64,000 nucleotides of DNA from NCBI GenBank assembly GCA_020740775.1, contig JAHEWK010000007.1, positions 434,001-498,000 on the forward strand. Direction: 5' to 3'. Made by a program: the position numbers and the translations under genes. Below, piece after piece: positions 12,065 to 22,066 of this stretch. A model generated the notes under the pieces. The model had not been told where the DNA came from. It ran no database searches and was given only the letters and a program-made list of their open reading frames with translations. The DNA comes from Ilyonectria destructans (taxonomy: Eukaryota; Ascomycota; Sordariomycetes; Hypocreales; Nectriaceae). The stretch's first letter is position 1, and every line of letters begins with the position of its first letter.

Positions 12065-12078
12065 TCGGCGAAAGCCGA
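12065..12078. promoter_or_regulatory. TCGG-N6-CCGA palindrome (candidate Zn2Cys6 site)
   Basis: Reads TCGGCGAAAGCCGA, an exact match 555 bp upstream of the transporter start and just past the 3' end of the regulator gene. Confidence 0.65.
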
Positions 12079-12179
12079 CCTTTTCTCCTCCCTGCTTGCG
12101 TTCGTTCACTGTGCACTCTTAGGCTCGCAATAGCAAATCAGACGTAAGAAGTATACATTTAAAGACCGGTGTTAGGTAT

Positions 12180-14472
12180 CTAAGGGAGTGTTTGAGCTAA
12201 GCCAGAGATCAAAACTTCTGATGGAAGGAGATCTAGAAGAGAGCTGTCAAATCCACCTGATGCGAAGCCACCTCGTGTAATTTCCGTGTCAAAACAATCC
12301 CAGAAATCAGGGCCACTTCCAACTACAAAGGAATCATCTTGGGTCAAGTTGGACCTAGGATTTAGGTCGGGTAACGGGTTTGAAGCCGACAGCTCTTGAG
12401 AAGGACCTTCCGTTGAGTCCCAATGCGTAGACGGAAACATGCTACTGAGCGGGCCTCCCCCGCAAATCTGCTTCAGTGATTCGAGCATGCGCCCTACGAT
12501 TGGGAAGTGTGGCTGCACCGATTCCATGCTCTTTACCAGTTGGCGAAGCCAGGTAGTCTGGCGCTGTATTTCGTTGACATTTTCCGCTTTATTGAGGTGC
12601 TCAATCATCGCAGTTGCTGCCACCACTGCGTTGTCGAGCATGATGGAAGGTATCTTTTCCATCCCAAAAGCCTCTCGGTAAGTGACAACTAGACGTGCGA
12701 CCCGGAGTGCATATTGATAAATGATGACCTGTGAATCATCGGATGACGTCCGCAGGGCACTGTCGCCTGTGATTTGAGAGTGCCTTCGCTTCCTCGTGTT
12801 TGGCGGCTTGGCTAGCGCTCGTCTCAAGAGTATTTGCACTTTGCAGTACTGGGTGTGTAAGCCGTATCCCGCCAGATCCATGTTCGTCAGACGGTTTTCG
12901 TTGTACGTCAACTCTGGCGGAAGGCTTTCATACCATTCCTCAACCTGTCCAAACAGCTTGCGCAGCGAAGCGGTTCTATCAGAATTGTCGATGGAGTGTT
13001 CGTTCAGCACTTGAGATATCTCGGCCATGGGCACGCAAAGCCTTACCCAGGCGTTCAGCCACGGGGAATCTGACTTTCGGCCCGCCTTGCAGCGTGAAGC
13101 CGCAATACTCATGACTGATCTCGGGATAGAGCTGGGTCTACCAAGATATAGAGTCCACACCCCTTCGTACACTACGCAAGCTGACAGCAGCGCGTATGCA
13201 ACATCGCTTCCTTTGGTCGGCTCTTGTGCACCCATATTGCTTGCAAGCTCATGAAGACCAAGATCGGACAACATTCGACAAGCCACGCCTATATCAGTCA
13301 GCCTATCATTGATAAAGGGCCTTCGCAGAGTGACTCACCACAAAACATCCAGCCCGGGCGCAGATTACCCTGTGTGACTTCGTATTCGCTCAGCACCAAA
13401 AACCCTTGCAGGTTCGCAGGTGTCGGCTCAGACATTGCTGTCAATGCTTCATCCTTGGCCCACTCACAATACTTGGGGCCCAAGGCGCGTACGGACTTGG
13501 AGGTACTCAATCGTGTCCCACATGCTAACATGGCATTTTCCAAAAACTTAGAGTACCATCGGGATTGATTGCCAGTAGCTTGGTGGGTCATGAACTGTTC
13601 CTTGCCCACAATGTCAACCCAAAGTGACTGATATTTGAAAAAGGACTGTAAGAGATGCTCTCGCAAATGGAGTGAATTTGGGTCAAGATCAATATCCACT
13701 CCATCAGGTTCTTCAAAGGAATTGAAGTGAGACTCCTCGCCAGGCGAGACGACATGAGGATGGGATGTTGCGCCGAAGAAACTTGGCGACTCATCACGAG
13801 TTTTTTCGGGAGAGTTTTCATTAATCAAGGTCGTCGCAGGTAGAGGTTGATGGGAACTGTAAGATGCTCTTGTCACCACTGGATCTGTGGAGTCATCGCT
13901 CTGAGGAGGTACTGTATTGGAAGGTGCGGCGCTTGAGATCGTCAGTGATACTCCGCGCGCCGAATCCAACCGAAGGGTCATGCGGGCAATTCCTCGTTCG
14001 CAGCAACGTACCTTGGACCAAAGGGTAGCACAGATACATTGGTGAGAGGAACGGTGCCATCCTCGGTGGGTCTACAAGTTGATGGGCCACCGGTTCCTTG
14101 ATTGAGAGCTTCAAGCGTTTCTATGCGCTGTTGCAGCTTGTCCACAAATTTCCGGCTGACAGATCTGCCTCTCGTGCTTAGCCGCTGCTGGTGTGCTCCT
14201 GATGATCAATAACTTACCTTCTTCCGTCTGACAAAGGGTCCAGCAAGCATTCCTGTCCAGCTCGTTGGCATGGACCACATCCTTCGTCTGATGGAACAGA
14301 CTGGGCATCGCACTGAGGAGAAACGTTCAATATCCAGGCACGCAAAGCGGAGCAGCGGGAATCTTGCCTTGACCTTGCGTAGTCGACAACTCTGGCAGGC
14401 AATTGCGGCACGCCTGAAGGTACTTGTCGTCGACGAGGTTTTCAGCCGATCCCCCATTGGTAAAGCTATCAA
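12180..14472 (-). CDS. Zn2Cys6 transcription factor with fungal-specific regulatory domain
   Basis: Five exons (14368-14472, 14218-14312, 14012-14164, 13339-13931, 12180-13288) sum to 2055 nt, 684 aa. Nuclear regulator. The N-terminal binuclear zinc cluster is split by the first intron: ACQSCRLRKVK, then CDAQ with GCGPCQRAGQEC, giving spacing C-x2-C-x6-C-x10-C-x2-C-x6-C. That intron must use a GC donor (AAG|gcaaga); a GT donor six bases earlier would delete two residues of the motif. A short helical linker follows (KFVDKLQQRIETLEAL), as expected for a dimeriser binding an inverted CGG pair. The large C-terminal part resembles the fungal-specific TF domain, for example MLSDLGLHELA and YEGVWTLYLGRPSSI. 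Its promoter has CGG-N6-CCG at 14636, suggesting autoregulation. It is the obvious candidate reader of the cluster palindrome. Confidence 0.9.
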
Positions 14473-14635
14473 AGGAGCTCAAGATAAGTTCAATCTCAAA
14501 TCGATTCTGCAGAACAGCACGATTATCCGGGGTTGAATGCGGAGCTCGATCCAAGCATGCTGCATTTGCGGGGTACGAAGAGTCTAGCGGCTTGTCGGCC
14601 GAGGGCCGAGTCTATATTGGAGATATCGGCCATTG

Positions 14636-14649
14636 CCGTAGTTGGGACC
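14636..14649. promoter_or_regulatory. CGG-N6-CCG palindrome, one-mismatch variant
   Basis: Reads TCGGCCATTGCCGT; core exact, last base differs. It lies 164 bp upstream of the regulator start. Confidence 0.55.
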
Positions 14650-15013
14650 AGGGCTTCGCAGGGCTACATTACTAATATGGGCGTCCGACGTTTGTCCCAA
14701 GATCAGCGCAATTTTGCGCTGGGATCTCACGGACAATACTGAGAGTGGAGTGTCCAATTCAAAACGCCGAGGTGAACCCATCGTGTATGTCATGTATCTG
14801 TATGCGAATGTGAGAGCTGATCCACAGTTGGACTCAGATGCTTGTCTATCGACAGCCGTGAGACAGTGGGGACGGTGGGACAATGAGATAGGCTGCATTA
14901 TCGTGACTCCAAGACCGCCTTGGGCCCAGCCAGAGAGGAGCATGTATCACGGGCAGACACATCTGTTGAACGGTCAAAGATATTTCCGTTCCGGCCGGCT
15001 AGGTTCTCTTCGG

Positions 15014-15027
15014 TCGGTGAAAGCCGA
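15014..15027. promoter_or_regulatory. TCGG-N6-CCGA palindrome (candidate Zn2Cys6 site)
   Basis: Reads TCGGTGAAAGCCGA, an exact match midway between the divergent regulator and Baeyer-Villiger genes. Confidence 0.68.
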
Positions 15028-15428
15028 TGAGATCCTTGCCGCTTTCGCCAATCCTCAAGTCCAGGAATATTCTGGTGGTAGTGCCGTGAAATTTGCCTCA
15101 CATTACACTGTTGTTAGCTCGATATTATCAGTAATGTCTTTTTGTAGCATATTTCAGACATCAGATATCAGTCTGTTGGGACGCGTCCAGGGAGATCGAT
15201 GGGTGCTGCTGCTTGGTTCTCGTCAGGCTGCATTGTCGTGTTCCTGAACAGGATTTTATGCCATGTTTGATTTAGCCATCTAATCTTCTGATATAGCGCT
15301 AATTCTGCGTAAGCTATGACTTCATTGATCGGAATACATTCAGTCCGCGGGTGGTGCGTAATTTCGGAAATACCAAAACTACGACGTAAATTCAACCGCG
15401 CCGAATCTCCTTGTCCCGGCTATCTCGG

Positions 15429-15442
15429 TCGGCATCTGCCGA
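15429..15442. promoter_or_regulatory. TCGG-N6-CCGA palindrome (candidate Zn2Cys6 site)
   Basis: Reads TCGGCATCTGCCGA, an exact match with extended arms, 205 bp upstream of Baeyer-Villiger monooxygenase 1. Confidence 0.72.
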
Positions 15443-15646
15443 GCTGGGAAATCCACGGACCAGACCGACGACTCCAATTTGGGACAATGACGCACAGCGT
15501 TGGGACCGATTGGCCCGCCAGTGGTTGGATATATTATCATACATGGTGCAAAGACCAAACCACCTGATATTCGCATCACAAGATACCTCCTGACTCTATC
15601 AAGTCATTCTGAAGCCTAAATCGTATCTCACCTTCCCGTATAACCC

Positions 15647-17427
15647 ATGTCGTCCCACAAGACTACGGATTATGATGCCATCGTTGTCGGCGCAGGCTTC
15701 GGTGGTATTCGGTCGCTATGGGAGCTTGGTCAACTCGGCCTGACCGCAAAGTGCTTCGAGGCTGGATCAGATGTGGGCGGGGCATGGTATTGGAATCGTT
15801 ATCCTGGAGCCCGAACAGATAGCGAAGCATGGATTTACAGCATGAACTTTGCGCCCGAGTTGAGAGACGAATGGGATTATCATGAGCGCTACCCTTCTCA
15901 GGACGAAGTTCAGCGGTATTTGGGTCGTGTTGCTGGTCAGTTCTTCTGTCCCCGGATGATTAGTTTCCCTTTAAACTGGGGAAAATGGGTCTTCATTTGC
16001 TAATATTTGATAACACAGACCGATTTGATCTGCGTAAGAATATCGATTTCAACACGCGCATCACGGCCGCGCATTACAATGATGCTGACAGCACCTGGAC
16101 GATTACCACTGCAAACGGGGTTTCCGCAACTTGCCGCTACTTCCTCCCTGCTACCGGGCCATTGTCAGTTGCAAAAGACCCGCCGTTTGCTGGGCTCAAA
16201 TCGTATACTGGCGAGTGGTACCAGGCATCCAAATGGCCCAAACACAAGGTCGATTTTCACGGGAAGCGCATTGCAATCGTTGGCACCGGCGCTACCGGAG
16301 TCCAGATCATTCCCAAGCTCGCCCCTGTTGCCAAGGAGTTGACAGTGTTTCAACGTACTCCGAACTACGTGCTTCCAGGACGAAACTATGTCATCGACGA
16401 GCATCAAGCTGCAGAAATCAAGCAGAACTATGATGCGACCTGGAATCGTGCAGGCTCGCACTCCTCCGGCCTGGCAATGACGCCTTCGGGGAAAACGGTC
16501 AAGGATGTGACAGACCCCGAAACTATCAAACAAATCTTGGACTCTGGCTGGGAATCCGGCGGATTCCATTATCAGTTCGAGACTTTGGATGATCTTTTCA
16601 CAAGCAAAGAATCCAATGATATTGCCTCGGAATACCTTCGCCAAAAGATTCAAGCCGTCGTCAAGGACCCGGAAACGGCAGAACTGCTCTCCCCAAAATA
16701 TCCCTTCCTATCTAAGCGTCCGCCTTGTGGACACTTCTACTACGAGGCATTCAATCGGCCCAACGTCAAGCTGGTTAACATCAAACGTGACGACATTGAC
16801 CTTTACGAACAAGGAATCCGCACCAGCTCCGGAGGTGAATACGAGTTCGACATGATTATTTTCGCTCTGGGATTCGATGCCGCCACTGGCGCTCTGAGTG
16901 AGATGGATGTCAGAGGTAGTCACGACAAATCACTGGCGGACTTTTGGGCAAACAAGCTTGAAACGTTCGCCGGAGTCCTCGTACCTGGATTTCCTAACAT
17001 GTTCCCGGTCTGTGGCCCTCACGTGCCCTTTGGAAACATGCCAGTTGTCGTGGACATAGAAGTGAACTGGATCGGCAAAACTATTGGGTATATGGAGAAG
17101 AACAAAATCGCCAATATCAACGTTACTGATAAAGCTGTGGATGCATGGTCTTCTCACCTGCATGACGCATTCAACGCCACTCTTTTTGCGGAATCTGCCA
17201 TGGCATCTGGCGCTTGGTTCGTTGGCGCAAATATACCAGGAAAGGCCCTCGATATTTTGTTCTACTTTGGGGGTGTACCGACTTGGACTGCTCTGCTCGA
17301 CAAGGAAAGTAAGACGGCATGGGAAAACATGGAATTTTATCCTCCCGTAGTCACCGACGCGGAGACTGAGGCTTCTTCGGATGAACACCGTAGCCAGATA
17401 GCAGTCGGTATTGCAACAGTAGCGTGA
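15647..17427 (+). CDS. Baeyer-Villiger-type flavin monooxygenase 1 (atypical fingerprint)
   Basis: Two exons (15647-15935, 16019-17427; an 83-bp intron) sum to 1698 nt, 565 aa. Uses FAD and NADPH to insert oxygen beside a ketone, making an ester or lactone. Two Rossmann motifs are present, GAGFGG near the N-terminus and GTGATG after the fingerprint, plus the second BVMO signature [17 protein letters not shown]. The classical fingerprint FxGxxxHxxxWP reads [12 protein letters not shown] (159-170), with Phe changed to Tyr and the key His to Gln165. The protein is otherwise full length and conserved, including the late segments [12 protein letters not shown] and FVGANIPGK, so it is probably expressed but may have altered chemistry. 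An exact regulon palindrome lies 205 bp upstream. The short-chain dehydrogenase gene converges on it downstream. Confidence 0.9.
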
Positions 17428-17710
17428 TTAGACTGGAATAAATGCAAATCAATAGGTATGTAGCATTTTAGATTCACTCAATATTATCATCAGATCAAGG
17501 CCGTTCCGGAGTTGCAAACAATAGGAGACAAGCTTAGCACCGCGTCCAGTACTGAGAGGCACAAGAATTTATCCAATAGAAAATCAACATGCATCATTTC
17601 AATAATACAATCTCAAGTTGCAGACTGAAATTCTTCCAAGTGAATTACATTCCGCACTAACGTCTACCACTCGGCCACATTCGACGTCTACCCTGCTGAG
17701 CTCTTCCGCA

Positions 17711-18932
17711 CTACATTCCACCCCTGCCACCAGTGACCTTCTGATGGTTATTGCTTGCTTATATAAATTCCACTGTCTTGTACTTACCATAATTGTCTAA
17801 AGTTCGATATTAGAATGCTTCTTGAATGCTTGCAGCAAATGATGGTTTGACTTACCTGCCCGCTCACGTATGAGAAGAGTGGAGAGACTACGGCCAAGAT
17901 GGCCCTCCCGGCGTCTGTGGGAGATCCAACCCGTCGAAGAGGGATGTCTCCGACCCTATCGGTATAGATGTGAGATTTAATCGACAGTATTTGGGACCTG
18001 AGCACACTGACCATTTCTCTTCCTCATCGTAGCCGCCATGAAACCCGACAGCATGCTTTGTGCCATCTGGTCTTACGACATACTCACCAACAGGAGCCTG
18101 TGTAAGTCTGGTTTTGATGGCTCCGAAAGCGACAGCTGTGGATTAAATGATTAGTCTAGGCGGCGCTCAACGACCTTGGACATTACGCATACTATTAACT
18201 CTCACTCCATACTCGGGTCCCCATTCTTGGGCCAGTGTTTTGGTAAGCCCTACTAATCCTGCTTTAGCCAAAGCATAGCTAGCTTGTCCCGCGTTACCGT
18301 AAATGCCAGACGTAGATGAGATATTGACGATTGATCTCGGTTCACCGTCTTTGAGCATAAAGTATGGTGCCGCTGCCCGTATGAGCTTGAATGGTGCCGT
18401 GTTATGCAAGGCAATGATGGTATCTTCATCTGTTAGAATGGAAAATAAAGCTGGTAGGTTGATCGAAAGGCTCACCCCATTGTTCGTCCCGAATCTTCTC
18501 AATCGGGTCGTCCCATGCATAACCCGCATTATTGATGATGATGTGAATTTTGCCACCGCCAAACTCAACCGTCTTTTGGACTAGGTTGCTGATGGCTTCA
18601 TTGTTCGTTATATCTCCAGCAACGGCAATTGCAGTGCCCCCCTCCGAATTGATGGCTTGGGCAGTCTTATCAGCCTTCCCTGCTCTCTGTATCAGCGTCA
18701 TCGTCACGTCATTTTCTTTATGAACCAATACCGGCATCGATGTCTGCGATGACCACCTTGCACCCCTCCCGTGCGAGAATTGTGGCGGTCTCAGCACCTA
18801 TACCTTGAGCTGCGCCAGTAATTATAGCAGTTTGGCCTGAGATGGGCTGTCAGCCAGGTCATGGAGTAGTGGTACGCGAATATTACCTGCCAGCATCCCT
18901 TGGGGGAAGTTGAGTCGTGGAATAGCACTCAT
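17711..18932 (-). CDS. Short-chain dehydrogenase/reductase (SDR), eight exons with a 9-nt microexon
   Basis: Exons 18887-18932, 18732-18836, 18476-18679, 18193-18423, 18012-18135, 17856-17955, 17788-17796 and 17711-17740 sum to 849 nt, 282 aa. NAD(P)-dependent oxidoreductase interconverting secondary alcohols and ketones. Motifs in order: cofactor TGAAQGIG (22-29), Asp of VVIADID suggesting NAD preference, NNAG, catalytic Ser in NISSTSG and Tyr/Lys in YALAK, then the C-terminal signature VSPLFSYVSGQ and VTGG. The terminal VTGG is reached only if two last introns flank a 9-nt exon (Thr-Ile-Met); reading through instead gives a long unlikely tail. The promoter is shared with Baeyer-Villiger monooxygenase 2 and holds two exact palindromes. 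Role in the cluster: probably oxidation of a cyclic alcohol to the ketone used by the Baeyer-Villiger enzymes (inference). Confidence 0.88.
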
Positions 18933-19094
18933 GGTTGTGCCTGTAAAAGCCTGGAGAAAGGATGAAGTCTTCGATAATTTGCGGAATTGCCGGAATTCAC
19001 AAATCAGGATAATATTTTGCTACCATCAAATTCTAAAGATTGGAACACGCCCAAGGTAGACATCAGACTTAGTATGGAGGTAGCTGTACTTTGA

Positions 19095-19108
19095 TCGGCG
19101 AACGCCGA
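19095..19108. promoter_or_regulatory. TCGG-N6-CCGA palindrome (candidate Zn2Cys6 site)
   Basis: Reads TCGGCGAACGCCGA, an exact match with extended arms, 163 bp upstream of the SDR start. Confidence 0.72.
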
Positions 19109-19368
19109 GAAGGTGGGCCGAATGACCAGGTCCGGATTATTTCCGACTCGTCTACAGCCGTACTCCGATCACTGAGCTCTCGTGATGACTGCGGAGACTC
19201 CATCGCCAGCCAGCTCCATTCGCTCAGACTCTCAATTCATCGGCTACCTTGAGTTACCGAGTTCGCGATTGGGAGCAAAATGTGGTTCGATGTTTGGTAG
19301 AAGTTGAGGCCGGGGAATGGCGGTTCCAACCGGTAATTCTTTGGCACTCCAGGGACTAATACGACGCT

Positions 19369-19382
19369 TCGGCAAGGGCCGA
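19369..19382. promoter_or_regulatory. TCGG-N6-CCGA palindrome (candidate Zn2Cys6 site)
   Basis: Reads TCGGCAAGGGCCGA, an exact match with extended arms, 275 bp upstream of Baeyer-Villiger monooxygenase 2. Confidence 0.72.
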
Positions 19383-19656
19383 ATATCCGGTCCTCGGCTA
19401 CTTATCCCGCCAAAGACGAGGAGTGGCATTTCGTGCAAGTCAAGTCATCTCCACTTCTTAGCCACTCAGCTACGCAGGCATAGTCTAGCCTTGGCTGTAT
19501 TCAACGCCAATCGGAGGGTGAGGATGATTCGCCGGCTTCAACCAAGACTTTAAAGTATCACGCTTCACCTTGATATTATTAGTCTTATGGCACTATACAT
19601 TTGTGTCATATTATCTCTTTCCACAATTGCACAGCTCGCACATTATCAGTCACAAC

Positions 19657-21365
19657 ATGAACTCAGCAAAGCCCTTTGCTAATGGGGACAGCGGAGCAAG
19701 AGAGCTCGATGTTCTGATCATCGGTGCTGGCTTCGGTGGATGTTATGCTCTCTACAAGCTTCGCCAACTGGGGCTTAATGTTCATGTTTTCGACGCAGCC
19801 TCATATCTTGGGGGGGTCTGGCATTGGAATACCTATCCTGGAGCTCGCGTCGACTCGGAGATGCCATACTACCAATTCTCAATCCCTGAAGTGTGGCGGA
19901 AATGGAACTGGTCTGAGAGATTCCCAAGCGGGGAGGAATTGAAGGCCTACTTCAAGCATGTTGATGAGACTTTGGATCTATCCAAAGATATCACATACTC
20001 CGCCAATGTCATCGACGGTAGATACGACGAATCCTCAGGGAAGTGGACCGTGACAACCGAAAATGGGCAGAAAGCCGTATGCAAATACCTCGTTTGCGCA
20101 ACTGGCAGCTCATTCAAGCCACACTATCCCGACTTCAAAAACTTGCACAAATTCCAGGGTCAACTCATTCACTCGACTCGCTGGCCTGCTACTGCAAATA
20201 CGAAGAACAAACGTGTCGCTATCGTCGGGTCCGGCGCAACAGCGATCCAGTGCACCCAGGAGATGGCAAAAGAGGCACACCATTTGACAGTATATATCCG
20301 TACTGCTAGCATCTCGTTGCCTATGTTCCAGCGCTCCCTGAGTGAATCTGAACAACGGGTGAATAAGTCCACCTATCGAAGAATGTTTGCGTATTGCCGG
20401 AAGACGAAGTCTGGTCTTGGGTACGACATTCAACCAGGCTCTGTGTTTGACTTGAACGACCAAGAACGAGAAGAGCTTTGGGAAGAGCTATGGAACCGCG
20501 GCGGATTCAACTTCAACCAAGCAAACTATCGAGACTACTTAGTTGATCCGAAAGCCAGCAGCCTGATGTATGAGTTCTGGGCAAAGAAGACACGGCCAAG
20601 GCTCAAGAACCCTGCCAAGTCCGCATTTCTCGTACCCGAGAAGGCGCCTTTTGCGTTCGGAACGAAGCGGAGTAGTCTGGAACAAGACTATTACGAGTGT
20701 ATTGATCAGGATAATGTTGACATTGTGGACTTGAAAGTCAATGCAATTCAAGAGTTCACGGAAAAGGGCATCATTTGTCAAGATGGGGTGGAGCGCGAAT
20801 TCGATACCATCGTTATGGCTACGGGCTTCGACGCGATGACAGGAAGCTTGACCAATATGAATATACATGGTAGAGATGGTCTAGCCTTCCAGGAACGATG
20901 GAAAGATGGTGTCTTCACCCATCTCGGCCTCTGCAGCAGTGGCTGCCCTAACATGTTTATGATATATGGACCTCAAGGCAAGTCTTCTTTGATCTAAAGA
21001 CACGCCCGCTAACAGTCAAACCAGCGCCCACGGCGTTCACCAACGGGCCCGTATTCATTGAAGCCCAAGTCGACATACTCGTCGATTTGCTTAAGAAACT
21101 CCAGAGTCAAGGTATCAAGTCGATCGAAGCACAGCGAACTTACGAGGAACAGTGGAAGCAAGCGATCCAAGAAGACAATGACAAAACCTTGATGCCGTTA
21201 ACAGATTCTTGGTACATGGGAGCGAATATCCCAGGAAAGAAGCGAGAACAGTTGGTCTACTTAGGAGGCATTGAGAAGTATGAAGATGAATGTCGGAGAG
21301 CTTTGGCAACCTTAGAAGGATTTACAGTGGTCTATGGTCCCGATAGAGGATCCAATGGCTTGTAG
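19657..21365 (+). CDS. Baeyer-Villiger monooxygenase 2 (canonical fingerprint)
   Basis: Two exons (19657-20977, 21025-21365) sum to 1662 nt, 553 aa. The 47-bp intron has a GC donor (CAAG|gcaagt) and AG acceptor; only this junction restores the conserved GPQAPTAFTNGP segment. FAD/NADPH enzyme converting ketones to esters or lactones. Motifs: first Rossmann GAGFGG (23-28), GGVWHWNTYPGARVDSE (52-68), canonical fingerprint FQGQLIHSTRWP (166-177) with the key His172, second Rossmann GSGATA, and late NIPGK. The Met at 19657 is chosen over an in-frame Met at 19570, which would add a hydrophobic 29-residue leader. It shares a palindrome-bearing promoter with the SDR gene. It is clearly divergent from the enzyme at 15647, so the two are not a recent duplication. 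Confidence 0.93.
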
Positions 21366-22066
21366 AAAAGGGCAAAAGGGTATTTCATCGGTACAATAAC
21401 ACTCTTTGCCACCTTGGATGCGACATTTGCATTCGTCATAGTGAAGCTTTGCTTTTGTCTTGTCTGCGGCTAACCTGCTGTGTATTTTTGATGTCTTGCT
21501 AAGCAAACAGCACCTCCCGGATGTGGTAGACGAGTGATGGTCAACCGTGCAACTTGCGGCATTTCGTGCGAAACCCGACTCTGTGTGGTTATGCTGACCA
21601 TCTGCATAAGCTCAGCCACACCATCGGCTCTCAACCTCATTCGCTCTAGCAGAGCTTGCCGCCGGCCAGTTTTTAGTTTTGTGTCACTGACTTCTCGCAT
21701 GTGAGTATTTTTATTGAAATTTATGTGCCCCGAGGCAAATGCTATCGCTTCCGCTTTAAATGCTCCTTGGTTCCGCGTAAAACCAAGAATAATTCAGGCC
21801 CTAGGAATTAATGACTAATAGAAATCGTTTGTTTCAGAGCCTGGAGTGACATCAGTGCAATCAATATTAGAGCTCTCCCAGAGCTACTACTAATGATTAC
21901 AAGATACATACCATATATTCAGTTTGCGATCTCATTTTTCAAGAGTCTGTTATCCGTAGGATGATAGTTCAGCTCCGCAAACCACTTGTGTACAATTTAG
22001 GATTGAGGCCAGTGGGATATCGCTCTGTGGTATCAATTATCGCCACCAACAAACTGAAGCTATAAA
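21366..22066. other. Intergenic, right edge of the regulon
   Basis: A 701-bp region between two gene 3' ends. No features or regulon palindromes recognised. Confidence 0.5.

Larger units (their letters stand above)
11511..12179. other. Transporter promoter region and end of regulator gene
   Basis: A 669-bp region upstream of the transporter and downstream of the regulator. It contains exact palindromes at 11634 and 12065. A related inverted pair, TCGGC and GCCGA with a 6-base gap (11920-11935), has the wrong spacing and is not counted. Confidence 0.6.
14473..15646. other. Divergent promoter region of regulator and Baeyer-Villiger monooxygenase 1
   Basis: A 1.17-kb shared upstream region with palindromes at 14636, 15014 and 15429, and a compact TCGGCCGA element at 14595. 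Several open frames overlap here on both strands but none shows family features. Confidence 0.6.
18933..19656. other. Divergent promoter region of SDR and Baeyer-Villiger monooxygenase 2
   Basis: A 724-bp region with exact palindromes at 19095 and 19369. No coding signal beyond short chance frames. Confidence 0.65.

Noticed and set aside
11841..12116. Open frame between transporter and regulator
   Set aside because: No family features, and it covers the palindrome at 12065; chance frame.
14361..14374. GT donor six bases before the GC donor in the regulator
   Set aside because: It would remove Val-Lys from the zinc cluster and break the C-x6-C spacing.
14584..15247. Long overlapping frames on both strands upstream of Baeyer-Villiger enzyme 1
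   Set aside because: Promoter sequence with palindromes; translations look random.
1275..21365. Reading the cluster as a classical secondary-metabolite cluster
   Set aside because: No PKS, NRPS, prenyltransferase or terpene synthase is present; the FAD monooxygenase alone is not enough, and the dehydrogenase set points to catabolism.
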